Source of the DNA: JBFISM01 sp041608535
GTDB lineage: Bacteria > Actinomycetota > Acidimicrobiia > Spongiisociales > UBA5794
Assembly (NCBI GenBank): GCA_041608535.1
Contig: JBFISM010000111.1
Coordinates: 1-12,520 of the forward strand
DNA length: 12,520 nt
Direction: 5' to 3'
The position numbers and the translations under genes were made by a program. Below, piece after piece: positions 1 to 7,046 of this stretch. Under the pieces are notes generated by a model. It was not told the DNA's origin and ran no database searches. It saw only the letters and a program-made list of their open reading frames with translations. Position 1 is the stretch's first letter, and every line of letters begins with the position of its first letter.

Positions 1-851
1 GAACCCGCCAGCATGGCCGCCGTGCCCCCGACCAGGGGGAGGGTGAGCCGCTCGATCGTGGCATCGAACACGATCGGCGCCAGACCAACAACGATGAGTG
101 TGGCCAGTTGCTGCACGGTGATGGCGATGGCGATGGTGGTGAGCCCGAAGCTGATCCATTGCGCCCCGATACCGACCGCACCGGTGACACCGCCCAGCGC
201 CATCCAGCCAAACGCCGCCGCCGGTGGCGGCTCCTTGCGCCACGTTCCCACGATCGTGAGCGCTGCCGTATGGATGAGCAGACTCACCCCGAGCCCCACG
301 GTGAGCCCGAGCACCGGTGCGTCGAGACCGCGGAGACCGATCCTGATCAACATCGGCGACGTCCCCCACAGCGTGGCCACGGCCAGCGCCAGCCAGGGTC
401 GGGTCCAGTTCCCGGTGTTGGTCGCCCCGCTGATCGATACCAGGAAGACCCCGCCAACCATCAGCAACACACCCAGGAACGTGATCAGGGACAGGTTCTC
501 GCCGAGGATGGGGATCGCCAGCAGCACCCCGACGATGGGCGCCGCCGACACGAGAGCCCCGGTCCGGGCCACACCGATCCGCTGCTGGCTGAGGGCGAGC
601 AGCGTCCAACCGCCGAGATAGTGGATGAGCGTGCTGCCGGTGAACGCCGCCAGCGCCCACCACGGCGCCGTGGCCAGCAGACCCCATTCGCCGAGGACGG
701 TGGCACGGAGGATCAGAACCAGCTCTACCGCCACCAGCAGCCCGAACGCCGTGCGGAAGGCGTCGGTGAGGAGATTCGCTTTGCGATTGATCGTCTGGGT
801 GAAGCCAAAGCCGACGGCGGCGACCAGCGCCCAGACGACACCGGCGGTCAT
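1..851 (-). CDS. EamA/DMT-family membrane permease, C-terminus cut by the window edge
   Basis: Reading the minus strand from an ATG at 851 gives 283 open codons running off the left edge. The product starts MTAGVVWALVAAVGFGFTQT and is almost entirely hydrophobic, with about nine predicted membrane spans. Two EamA-like halves are visible, residues ~1-141 and ~148-283. The first half ends with the typical L-G-E-N-L-S stretch before its fifth helix. The family (drug/metabolite transporter superfamily) moves small metabolites across the cytoplasmic membrane; the substrate cannot be read from sequence. The gene lies 77 nt downstream of the cupin gene on the same strand, so the two are probably co-transcribed from the divergent promoter at ~1323-1352. 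Upstream of the ATG there is only a weak GAG-type ribosome site. Plus-strand open frames across this region are arginine/proline-rich shadows. Confidence 0.85.
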   Translation of the reverse strand, partial: MTAGVVWALVAAVGFGFTQTINRKANLLTDAFRTAFGLLVAVELVLILRATVLGEWGLLATAPWWALAAFTGSTLIHYLGGWTLLALSQQRIGVARTGALVSAAPIVGVLLAIPILGENLSLITFLGVLLMVGGVFLVSISGATNTGNWTRPWLALAVATLWGTSPMLIRIGLRGLDAPVLGLTVGLGVSLLIHTAALTIVGTWRKEPPPAAAFGWMALGGVTGAVGIGAQWISFGLTTIAIAITVQQLATLIVVGLAPIVFDATIERLTLPLVGGTAAMLAG

Positions 852-928
852 CGCTCAGCTGCGAGCGCGATGGCGGTGAGCGGTCGAGCGTTCGCGGCGG
901 CGGCATGAACTCACGCCGGTTCCCACGT

Positions 929-1315
929 TCATATGTCGTCATCCCGTATCCAGATGGTCTCGGCGGGGGCGGGCACCCACAACTCGTAGAAGGCGAACGG
1001 CTCGTCGTGCGGGTTCTCGAACCAGTGCACCTCCGAATCCCCGGCGGTGGCCACGTCACCCGCCTCCACCTCGATCGCGTCGTCGTCGATGTAGAAGATG
1101 CCGGCACCGGCGGATACGAACCAGATGTGTCGGGCACCCACGTGGTAGTGGGCGGCGGCCGTGTCCCTCGCGCCATACGTGATGTGATCGGCACGCAGGT
1201 CGCTGAAACCGAAGAGCTCCTCGGTGACGAGATCGATGCGCTTGCGGCCGTCACGCGTCGAGTCGAGCCTGGGGAGGTCGGCGGCCTTGACGACACGGGG
1301 CCCGGCGGTGTGCAT
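929..1315 (-). CDS. Small single-domain cupin protein
   Basis: This encodes 128 aa from an ATG at 1315 to a TGA at 929-931. A cupin barrel is recognisable. Motif 1 reads A-A-H-Y-H-V-G-A-R-H (His56, His58, His63) and motif 2 reads G-D-V-A (86-89) with His97 and Asn101. The usual motif-1 glutamate is replaced by His63, so the metal site would be four histidines instead of His3/Glu. The function is unknown: such small cupins can be isomerases, dioxygenase-like enzymes or ligand-binding proteins. The start is chosen because a TACGTT -10 box lies 7 nt before this ATG with no ribosome site between, which suits a leaderless mRNA. The gene is divergent from the catabolic operon at 1394 across a shared operator and probably continues into the EamA permease gene. 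A longer reading frame extending upstream to ~2062 is the shadow of the amidohydrolase gene. Confidence 0.83.
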   Translation of the reverse strand: MHTAGPRVVKAADLPRLDSTRDGRKRIDLVTEELFGFSDLRADHITYGARDTAAAHYHVGARHIWFVSAGAGIFYIDDDAIEVEAGDVATAGDSEVHWFENPHDEPFAFYELWVPAPAETIWIRDDDI

Positions 1316-1322
1316 ACGGCGC

Positions 1323-1352
1323 AACGTAGACCCCTCCGAGGGTGCTTTGCAA
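1323..1352 (-). promoter_or_regulatory. Predicted promoter of the cupin-permease unit
   Basis: On the minus strand a TTGCAA -35-like box (1352-1347) is followed by an 18-bp spacer and a TACGTT -10 box (1328-1323). Seven nucleotides later comes the ATG at 1315, so the predicted transcription start coincides with the start codon. The -35 box overlaps the palindrome at 1349-1360. This is predicted by eye from hexamer match and spacing only. Confidence 0.5.
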
Positions 1353-1360
1353 ACGTTTGC
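1349..1360. promoter_or_regulatory. LacI/PurR-like operator palindrome
   Basis: GCAAACGTTTGC is a perfect 12-bp inverted repeat with a central CG, the form used by LacI-family regulators; the E. coli PurR box has the same GCAAACGTTTGC core. Its centre (1354.5) lies 26.5 bp from the inner edge of both -10 boxes and 39.5 bp from both ATGs, and it overlaps both -35-like boxes. One dimer bound here could block both divergent promoters. The regulator is not encoded in the window. A looser outer repeat, CCCTCC (1332-1337) and GGAGGG (1361-1366), is not centred on it and is probably chance. Confidence 0.6.
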
Positions 1361-1386
1361 GGAGGGCCCAGATCGCGCAATACGCT
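1357..1386 (+). promoter_or_regulatory. Predicted promoter of the seven-gene operon
   Basis: A TTGCGG -35-like box (1357-1362), an 18-bp spacer and a TACGCT -10 box (1381-1386) lie 7 nt before the ATG at 1394. This is the mirror image of the minus-strand promoter. No Shine-Dalgarno sequence lies between the -10 box and the ATG, so a leaderless transcript is predicted. The -35 box overlaps the palindromic operator. Confidence 0.55.
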
Positions 1387-1393
1387 GGCCGCC

Positions 1394-2407
1394 ATGGCCA
1401 TCGTCGACGTGCATGCTCATTGCATACCCCAGGTGTTGATCGACCGGCTCATCCTCGAGGGTGCGAGCGTCGGGTTGTCCGTTGCGTCGGACGACGGAGG
1501 TGTCGTGGTGACCCTCCCCAACGGGCGCAGGCTCGGCCCGCTGCGCAACGACCTCACCGATCCGGCCCTGCGACTCGAGGCGATGGACCAGGCCGGAATC
1601 GCTCGGCAGGTGCTGTCGAGCTGGATCGACCTCACCGCCTACTCGATCGACGACGGCGGCCGCTACACCCGATGGCTCAACGAAGCTCTGGCCGCCGAAG
1701 CCGCCACCGAGCCCGACCGCTTCGTGGCGGTGTGCTCGGTCCCCTTGCAGCAACCCGAGGTGGCCGCCGCCGAGCTGGAGCACGCCGTCACCGAGCTCGG
1801 CATGGTCGGGGTCGAGATCGCCACCCGGGTGAACGACACACCGCTCGAGGAGTCCGACCTCGATGTGTTCTGGTCGACAGCCGAGCGCCTCGGCGTGTTC
1901 GTGCTGCTTCACCCGCTCGATCCTCTCCCCGGTGTGGATCTGCGCCGCCGCTTCCTGCACAACTCGATCGGCCGACCGGCGGAGACCACGATCGCCGTCG
2001 CCGGGATCATCCTCGGTGGCGTCCTCGAACGCTTCCCCGGGCTGAGGATCTGTGCGGTACATGGTGGGGGCTTTGCCCCGTTCCAGATCGGTAGGGTCGA
2101 CCGCAGTTATCTCGCCAAGCCCCGCGTGGTGGCGGATGAGATCTCGTTACGTCCCTCGGAGTACCTGCGCGGCATGTTCGTCGACACGGTGGTGCACGAA
2201 CCGGCCGTGCTCCGTTTCCTCGTGGAGTGGTTTGGTCCGGACCGGGTGGTGGTGGGCACCGACTACCCGTTCGAGATGGGCGACGACGATCCGGTTGGTT
2301 TCGTGGAGAACGCCGGGCTCACCCCCGACCTCGTCCACACCGTCCTGCACGAGAACGGAACGAGACTCATCACCCCGCAACCGATCGAGACGAGGAGTAC
2401 GCCATGA
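1394..2407 (+). CDS. Amidohydrolase-2 family (ACMSD-like) hydrolase/decarboxylase
   Basis: This encodes 337 aa with a metal-dependent TIM-barrel of the amidohydrolase-2 family (PF04909 type). Visible metal or catalytic positions are His7 and His9 in D-V-H-A-H-C, His173 in L-L-H-P-L-D, His223 in A-V-H-G-G-G and Asp290 in G-T-D-Y-P-F. The H-G-G-G and G-T-D-Y-P-F blocks resemble 2-amino-3-carboxymuconate-6-semialdehyde decarboxylase and related nonoxidative decarboxylases and hydrolases. A C-C or C-N bond-cleaving reaction on a carboxylated intermediate is therefore likely, but the substrate is unknown. The start at 1394 is preferred over an upstream open frame (from 905) because the HAH motif normally lies within the first ten residues and a leaderless promoter ends 7 nt before it. 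The stop overlaps the next start (ATGA), so this is the first gene of an operon. Confidence 0.85.
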   Translation: MAIVDVHAHCIPQVLIDRLILEGASVGLSVASDDGGVVVTLPNGRRLGPLRNDLTDPALRLEAMDQAGIARQVLSSWIDLTAYSIDDGGRYTRWLNEALAAEAATEPDRFVAVCSVPLQQPEVAAAELEHAVTELGMVGVEIATRVNDTPLEESDLDVFWSTAERLGVFVLLHPLDPLPGVDLRRRFLHNSIGRPAETTIAVAGIILGGVLERFPGLRICAVHGGGFAPFQIGRVDRSYLAKPRVVADEISLRPSEYLRGMFVDTVVHEPAVLRFLVEWFGPDRVVVGTDYPFEMGDDDPVGFVENAGLTPDLVHTVLHENGTRLITPQPIETRSTP

Positions 2408-3276
2408 GAGTCGGTTTCGTCGGTCTGGGCCGGATGGGTTCGCTCATGGCGGCCAACATCGCCAAAGCGGGTCACGATCTCGCCGTGTGGAACCGCACCG
2501 CCGCCAAGGCGGAGGCGCTCGCCGCCGAGATGGGAGCCACCGTCGCCGAGACGCCGGCCGCACTCACCGCCACGAGCGACGTGGTCGTCACGATGCTCGC
2601 CGACGACGCCGCGGTGGAAGAGGTCTACGGGGGTGACGACGGGATCATCGCCGGTCTCGCCCCGGGCAAGGTGTCGGTGGACATGAGCACGGTTGCCGTG
2701 GCCACGTCGCTGGACATCGCCGAGAGGGTGGGCGCGGCCGGTGGAGCGCATGTCGATGCACCCGTCTCGGGCAGCACCGCCGCAGCCGAAGCACGCACGC
2801 TGATGATCATGGCGGCCGGCGACGCGGCCGCCGTGCGCACCGCCACCCCGGTGTTGGAAGCGATGGGCTCACCGGTGCTGGTGGTCGGCGAGTCCGGAGC
2901 CGGGGCAACGCTGAAGCTGGCGATCAACAGCATGATCTATGCGATCAATCAAGCCGTTACCGAAGCGCTGCTGCTGGCCGAGAACTCCGGGGTCGAGCGG
3001 GCTCTCGCCTACCAGGCATTCGTCAACAGCGCTGCCGCGGCGCCCGTCGTCAAGTACCGGGAGAAGGTGTTCGTCGAGCCCGGGACGACGCCGGTGTCGT
3101 TCACGGTCGATCTCGCCCTCAAGGACATGGCGCTCATCCTCGGCCAGGCGGCGGCGACCGGTACTGCCATGCCGGCGCAACAAGCCTGCCAATCGGTGAT
3201 GCAGTCCGTCAGCGACGGCGGGATGGGGGGCGAGGACATGGGCATGACCGCGGTGTACATGCGAGGCGGGCGATAG
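2404..3276 (+). CDS. NAD(P)-dependent beta-hydroxyacid dehydrogenase (3-hydroxyisobutyrate dehydrogenase family)
   Basis: This encodes 290 aa, the usual family length. The N-terminal Rossmann fold shows G-L-G-R-M-G at 7-12. The second strand ends W-N-R-T (29-32); an arginine here, instead of an acidic residue, favours NADP(H) as in glyoxylate/succinic-semialdehyde reductases. The substrate loop D-A-P-V-S-G-S spans 118-124, catalytic Lys171 lies in T-L-K-L-A-I-N with Asn175, and Lys240-Asp241 are present in the C-terminal helical domain. The enzyme would interconvert a short 2- or 3-hydroxyacid and its oxo/semialdehyde form in the cytosol. It overlaps the amidohydrolase gene by 4 nt (ATGA) and has a strong AGGAG site 7 nt upstream, indicating translational coupling. 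The exact substrate cannot be assigned. Confidence 0.9.
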   Translation: MRVGFVGLGRMGSLMAANIAKAGHDLAVWNRTAAKAEALAAEMGATVAETPAALTATSDVVVTMLADDAAVEEVYGGDDGIIAGLAPGKVSVDMSTVAVATSLDIAERVGAAGGAHVDAPVSGSTAAAEARTLMIMAAGDAAAVRTATPVLEAMGSPVLVVGESGAGATLKLAINSMIYAINQAVTEALLLAENSGVERALAYQAFVNSAAAAPVVKYREKVFVEPGTTPVSFTVDLALKDMALILGQAAATGTAMPAQQACQSVMQSVSDGGMGGEDMGMTAVYMRGGR

Positions 3277-3318
3277 GCTCGACGATCGAATCCCGGATGT
3301 CGAAGAGAAAGGGACGGA

Positions 3319-3717
3319 ATGCTCGACGAGAAGACGGCCGGTCTGGCCGAAGGCGCTCATTTTGCCGTGCTGGCGACGAGGATGGACGACGGATCCCTGC
3401 AGGTCCATCCAATGTGGTGTGACACCGACGGGGAGCACATCCTGCTCAACACCGAGGTGCACCGTGCCAAGTTCAAGAACATCCAGCGCGACCCGAACGT
3501 CACGGTGCTCATCCAGGAGTCGGGCAACCACTGGAGCTGGTCGGAGGTGAGGGGCAAGGTCGCAGAGATCGTCACAGGGCAGGAAGCCAGAGATCACATC
3601 GACAAGCTGGCGTCGGTATACATGGGGAAGGACGAATACCCCAACCCGATCGTGTCGGAGCGGGTCATCATCAAGGTCAAGCCCGAACGGGTGATGACGT
3701 TCCCACCGGAGGGCTGA
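3319..3717 (+). CDS. PPOX-fold flavin/F420-dependent oxidoreductase
   Basis: This encodes 132 aa with the split beta-barrel of the pyridoxamine-5'-phosphate-oxidase superfamily. Family hallmarks are F-A-V-L-A-T (15-20), V-H-P-M-W (29-33), H-I-L-L-N-T (40-45), R-A-K-F-K-N-I-Q-R-D-P (49-59, cofactor-phosphate binding) and V-R-G-K-V-A-E-I (77-84). Members bind FMN, heme or coenzyme F420; the actinobacterial setting makes F420 or FMN plausible, but the cofactor cannot be proved by eye. AAGGGA precedes the ATG at normal spacing. The gene lies 42 nt after the dehydrogenase gene and 25 nt before the M24 gene, inside the operon. A redox step on the operon's substrate is the simplest role (inference). 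Confidence 0.82.
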   Translation: MLDEKTAGLAEGAHFAVLATRMDDGSLQVHPMWCDTDGEHILLNTEVHRAKFKNIQRDPNVTVLIQESGNHWSWSEVRGKVAEIVTGQEARDHIDKLASVYMGKDEYPNPIVSERVIIKVKPERVMTFPPEG

Positions 3718-3742
3718 GGTCACGACACAGGAGAGGCGAACG

Positions 3743-4996
3743 ATGGATGAGTTCCCGGTAGCAACGAGCCCGTCGCCGGGTTTGATGGCGGTCGACTGGG
3801 AGGACAGGGTCGACTTCAACCGAATGCGCGACTACCGGCTGGCCAGGGTGAGGGAGCAGCTCGAGGCGCACCAGCTGGGGGCGCTCCTGCTGTTCGAGAC
3901 GTCGAACATCCGCTACGCCACCTCGACCACCATCGGGTACTGGGCGTTCAACAAAGGTGAGCGGTGGGCGCTGGTCACGCGCGAGGCCCGGCCCAAGGTC
4001 TGGGACTTCGGCTCGGCAGCCAAGGCACACCGTCTGCAGCTCCCATCGCTGTTCGATACGGAGAACTCGGTGGCGGGGAACACCGGGCTGCAGGGGGCCA
4101 TCGGCCCCGAGGCGGGTCTGCACGCTCGCGCCGCCAAGGAGATCGCCGATACGCTGCGCGACCTGGGTCTGGGTGACGAACCACTTGGTGTCGACATGGC
4201 GGAGACCGCAGTGTTCTTGGCCCTCCAGGCGGAGGGCCTCACCGTCAAGGACGGGCAGCAGGCCATGATGATGGCCCGGGAGATCAAGAACGAGGACGAG
4301 ATCATGCTGCTGACCCAGGCGTCGGCGATGGTCGACGGCGTCTATCAGGACATCTTCGAGGCGCTCAAGCCGGGCATTCGCGAGTCCGATGTCGTGGCGC
4401 TGGCTCACGCCCGCCTCTTCGAGATGGGTTCCGAGTTCGTCGAAGCGATCAACTCGATCGCCGGGGAGCGCTGCAGCCCGCACCCGCACGTCTTCTCCGA
4501 CCGGATGATCCGGCCCGGTGACCAGGCCTACTTCGACATCATCCATGCCTTCAACGGCTATCGGACGTGCTACTACCGCACCTTCGTCGTCGGCCGGGCC
4601 ACCCAGGCGCAGCGCGACGCCTTCAAGCAGTCGCGGGAGTGGATGGACAAGGCGATAGATCTCGTTCGGCCCGGCAACACCACCGACCAGATCGCCATGG
4701 TGTGGCCGCAGGCCCACGAGTTCGGCTTCGTCGACGAGATGGATGCCTTCGGGCTCCAGTTCGGGCACGGTGTCGGTGTCGGGCTCCACGAACGGCCCAT
4801 CATCAGCCGGCTCAACTCCCTGGACGACCCGATCGAGATCAAGGAAGGGATGTACTTCGCTCTGGAGACGTATGCGCCGGCCGCCGACGGCCGCTCGGCT
4901 GCGCGTATCGAGGAGATGATGGTGGTCACCGCCGACGGTCCCAAGGTGACGACGCTCTTCCCATGTGAGGAGCTCATGGTGGCCAATGAGTACTGA
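3743..4996 (+). CDS. M24 (creatinase/aminopeptidase P fold) hydrolase with an altered metal site
   Basis: This encodes 417 aa: an N-terminal creatinase-like domain (~25-165) and a C-terminal pita-bread catalytic domain (~175-410). Expected metal ligands line up as Asp265 (Y-F-D-I), His342 (G-H-G-V-G), Glu375 (A-L-E-T) and Glu390 (R-I-E-E). Conserved His349-Glu350 follow in L-H-E-R-P, and a catalytic histidine candidate is His247 or His249. The second Asp ligand (D in the usual D-x-T-R-T) is replaced by Cys276 in R-T-C-Y-Y-R-T-F. That argues against a standard dinuclear Xaa-Pro aminopeptidase and for a creatinase-like, mononuclear or otherwise divergent hydrolase or lyase. DddP-type DMSP lyases share this fold and are a weak alternative. 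AGGAGAGG precedes the ATG, and the stop overlaps the E1-alpha start by 11 nt. Confidence 0.85.
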   Translation: MDEFPVATSPSPGLMAVDWEDRVDFNRMRDYRLARVREQLEAHQLGALLLFETSNIRYATSTTIGYWAFNKGERWALVTREARPKVWDFGSAAKAHRLQLPSLFDTENSVAGNTGLQGAIGPEAGLHARAAKEIADTLRDLGLGDEPLGVDMAETAVFLALQAEGLTVKDGQQAMMMAREIKNEDEIMLLTQASAMVDGVYQDIFEALKPGIRESDVVALAHARLFEMGSEFVEAINSIAGERCSPHPHVFSDRMIRPGDQAYFDIIHAFNGYRTCYYRTFVVGRATQAQRDAFKQSREWMDKAIDLVRPGNTTDQIAMVWPQAHEFGFVDEMDAFGLQFGHGVGVGLHERPIISRLNSLDDPIEIKEGMYFALETYAPAADGRSAARIEEMMVVTADGPKVTTLFPCEELMVANEY

Positions 4997-6059
4997 CCAC
5001 GTAGACGCCGGTCTGCTCGACTACTCCCAGCGTCCCGCCCGGCTCCCCGAGCCGGTGGACATGAACAACGACCATCTGGCGATCCATCTCGACACTCGCC
5101 TTGCGATCTACGAGATGCAGCTCACGCTGCGGCAGTTCGAGAAGCGCGCCTACGACCTGTTCATGCAGAACCTGGTCAAGGGGACGAGCCACCTGTCGCT
5201 GGGGATGGAGGCGGTCGCCGCCGGGTTCGGTATGGCGATGCGGCCCGACGACTACGTCTTCGCCACCTACCGGGGCCACGCTCACACCATCGCCAAGGGC
5301 GCTCCCCTCGGACCGGTGATGGCCGAGCTCTTGGGGCGGAGCAATGGGATTCTCGAGGGCAAGGGCGGGAGCATGCACCTCACCTCGGCGGAGCACAACA
5401 TGCTCGGCTCCTACGCCATCATCGGTGCGCACCTGTGCGTGGCCAACGGGGCCGCATGGTCGGCGCAGCTACGCGGCACGGAGCAAGTGGCGGTGGCGTT
5501 CTTCGGCGACGGCACCACCAACATCGGCGCCTTCCACGAGGCGCTCAACTTCGCCGTGGTGTGGAACCTGCCGACGGTCTTCGTGTGTGAGAACAACCTC
5601 TACATGGAGTACACCCCGATCGATCTCGTGTCGTCCGTCCCCGATCCCGCCGCCGGGCGAGCCTGTGCCTATGGCCTGGAGGGCGTGGTCGTCGACGGCA
5701 ACGACGCCGATGCGGTGTACATGGCCGCGATGGACGCCCTCGACAAGGCGCGGCGTGGTGATGGGCCGTCGCTCATCGAGGCGAAGACGTACCGCTCCGG
5801 GGGGCACAGTCGCGCCGACCCAGGCAAGTACCGTCCCTCCGCAGAGGTGGAGGCATGGAACGCCCGGGACCCGATCCCGATGTATCACGAGCGCATGTTG
5901 CGGGTGGGAGCCGACGAGGGGCGACTCAGCGAGATCCAGCAGGGGGTGGCACAGCGCGTGGACGAGGCCACCGAGTTCGCCAAGAACGGTGCGCCACCCG
6001 ACGAAGGGGCCCTGTTCACCGACGTATGGGCCGATGGAGGTTCGGCATGGCGGAACTGA
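4986..6059 (+). CDS. TPP-dependent 2-oxoacid/acetoin dehydrogenase E1 component, alpha subunit
   Basis: This encodes 357 aa. The thiamine-diphosphate motif is complete: G-D-G at 174-176, then H-E-A-L-N-F-A and E-N-N ending at 204. Y-R-G-H (95-98) and the active-site loop H-S-R-A-D-P (274-279), typical of PDH/BCKDH/AcoA E1-alpha, are present. With the beta subunit it would decarboxylate a 2-oxoacid, or cleave acetoin, on TPP in an alpha2beta2 tetramer. The start at 4986 overlaps the M24 stop. An ATG at 5061 (giving 332 aa) is an alternative, since residues 1-25 are not conserved-looking. No E2 lipoyl acyltransferase or E3 is in the window, so the acyl acceptor is unclear. Pyruvate, branched-chain oxoacid and acetoin specificities cannot be separated by eye. 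Confidence 0.9.
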   Translation: MSTDHVDAGLLDYSQRPARLPEPVDMNNDHLAIHLDTRLAIYEMQLTLRQFEKRAYDLFMQNLVKGTSHLSLGMEAVAAGFGMAMRPDDYVFATYRGHAHTIAKGAPLGPVMAELLGRSNGILEGKGGSMHLTSAEHNMLGSYAIIGAHLCVANGAAWSAQLRGTEQVAVAFFGDGTTNIGAFHEALNFAVVWNLPTVFVCENNLYMEYTPIDLVSSVPDPAAGRACAYGLEGVVVDGNDADAVYMAAMDALDKARRGDGPSLIEAKTYRSGGHSRADPGKYRPSAEVEAWNARDPIPMYHERMLRVGADEGRLSEIQQGVAQRVDEATEFAKNGAPPDEGALFTDVWADGGSAWRN

Positions 6060-7021
6060 GCTATCGCGATGCCGTTGCCTACGGCATAGCCCAGGAGATG
6101 CGACGGGATCCATCGTTGGTGATGCTCGGTGAGGACATCGCCGGCGCCGGTGGTGTGTTCAAGACCACGGTTGGGCTGCTCGACGAGTTCGGCCCGGAGC
6201 GGGTGCGGGACACGCCGATCTCCGAGCAGGCGATCCTCGGTGCGGCGATGGGCGCCGCCATGACGGGGGTGCCGGTGATCGCCGAGATCATGTTTTCGGA
6301 TTTTCTGGCGGTGTGCTGGGACATCGTCGCCAACGAGATCGCCAAGACTCGGTACATGACCGGTGGGCAGGTGACGATGCCGATCGTCATCCGCACCGCC
6401 AACGGTGGCGGCTCGCGCTTTGGCGCCCAGCACAGCCAGAGTGTGGAGAACTGGTGCATGATGATCCCCGGTCTCAAAGTCGTGGCGCCGTCCAACCCCG
6501 AAGACGTGATCGGGCTCATGGCCGCGTCGGTGCGTGACCCGGATCCCGTCGTCTTCTTCGAGCACAAATCGCTCATGGCGGGCAAGGCCGAGATTCCCGA
6601 CGGCGAGATCGTGGACAGTCTCGGCGCGGCCACGGTGGTGCGGCCGGGCGGCGACTGCACGATCGTGGCGCTGGCGCTCATGGTCCCCCGCGCCCTCGAA
6701 GCGGCGGAGCAACTCGCCGCCGACGGCATCGACGCCGAAGTGATCGACGTACGAACGCTGGTCCCGCTGGACACTCAGGCGATCCTGGGATCGGTGAGCA
6801 GCACCGGTCGACTGTTCACCGTCGAGGAGAATCCGCGCCTGTGTGGTTGGGGTGCCGAGATCGCCTCGATCGTCACGGAGGAAGCCTTCTGGGACCTGGA
6901 CGGCCCCACGGTGCGGATCACGACTCCGCACATCCCGTTGCCCGCTGCGGAGACGTTGGAGGATCTGGCGATCCCGTCGGCGGCGAGGATCTACGAGACC
7001 GTGTCCAAGGCGATGCAGTGA
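6047..7021 (+). CDS. TPP-dependent 2-oxoacid/acetoin dehydrogenase E1 component, beta subunit
   Basis: This encodes 324 aa, the normal E1-beta length. Family blocks are V-M-L-G-E-D-I (25-31), D-T-P-I-S-E with Glu60 that activates the thiazolium ring, E-I-M-F-S-D-F (80-86), K-T-R-Y-M (100-104), G-A-Q-H-S-Q-S (126-132, His129) and a transketolase C-terminal domain (~195-315) with T-V-E-E-N near its middle. It pairs with the preceding alpha subunit: the genes overlap by 13 nt and GGAGG sits 6 nt before the ATG, which supports balanced synthesis of both chains. The reaction and substrate caveats are as for the alpha subunit. The deiodinase-like selenoprotein gene starts 25 nt downstream. Confidence 0.92.
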   Translation: MAELSYRDAVAYGIAQEMRRDPSLVMLGEDIAGAGGVFKTTVGLLDEFGPERVRDTPISEQAILGAAMGAAMTGVPVIAEIMFSDFLAVCWDIVANEIAKTRYMTGGQVTMPIVIRTANGGGSRFGAQHSQSVENWCMMIPGLKVVAPSNPEDVIGLMAASVRDPDPVVFFEHKSLMAGKAEIPDGEIVDSLGAATVVRPGGDCTIVALALMVPRALEAAEQLAADGIDAEVIDVRTLVPLDTQAILGSVSSTGRLFTVEENPRLCGWGAEIASIVTEEAFWDLDGPTVRITTPHIPLPAAETLEDLAIPSAARIYETVSKAMQ

Positions 7022-7046
7022 GAGAGACAGGGACCGAGGTGACGTG

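Noticed and set aside
13..908. Plus-strand open frames at the left edge
   Set aside because: They are proline/arginine-rich translations opposite a convincing multi-span permease on the minus strand.
1332..1366. CCCTCC/GGAGGG outer inverted repeat around the operator
   Set aside because: It is not centred on the 12-bp palindrome (arms 17 and 6.5 bp from its centre) and is too short and GC-rich to be meaningful alone.
905..1393. N-terminal extension of the amidohydrolase reading frame from 905
   Set aside because: The extension is the antisense of the cupin gene, has no family similarity, and the H-A-H metal motif must lie near the N-terminus. A promoter and the 1394 ATG explain the real start.
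3677..4789. Minus-strand open frame opposite the M24 gene (370 codons)
   Set aside because: It has no domain pattern and runs antisense to a gene with complete family motifs and good ribosome sites.
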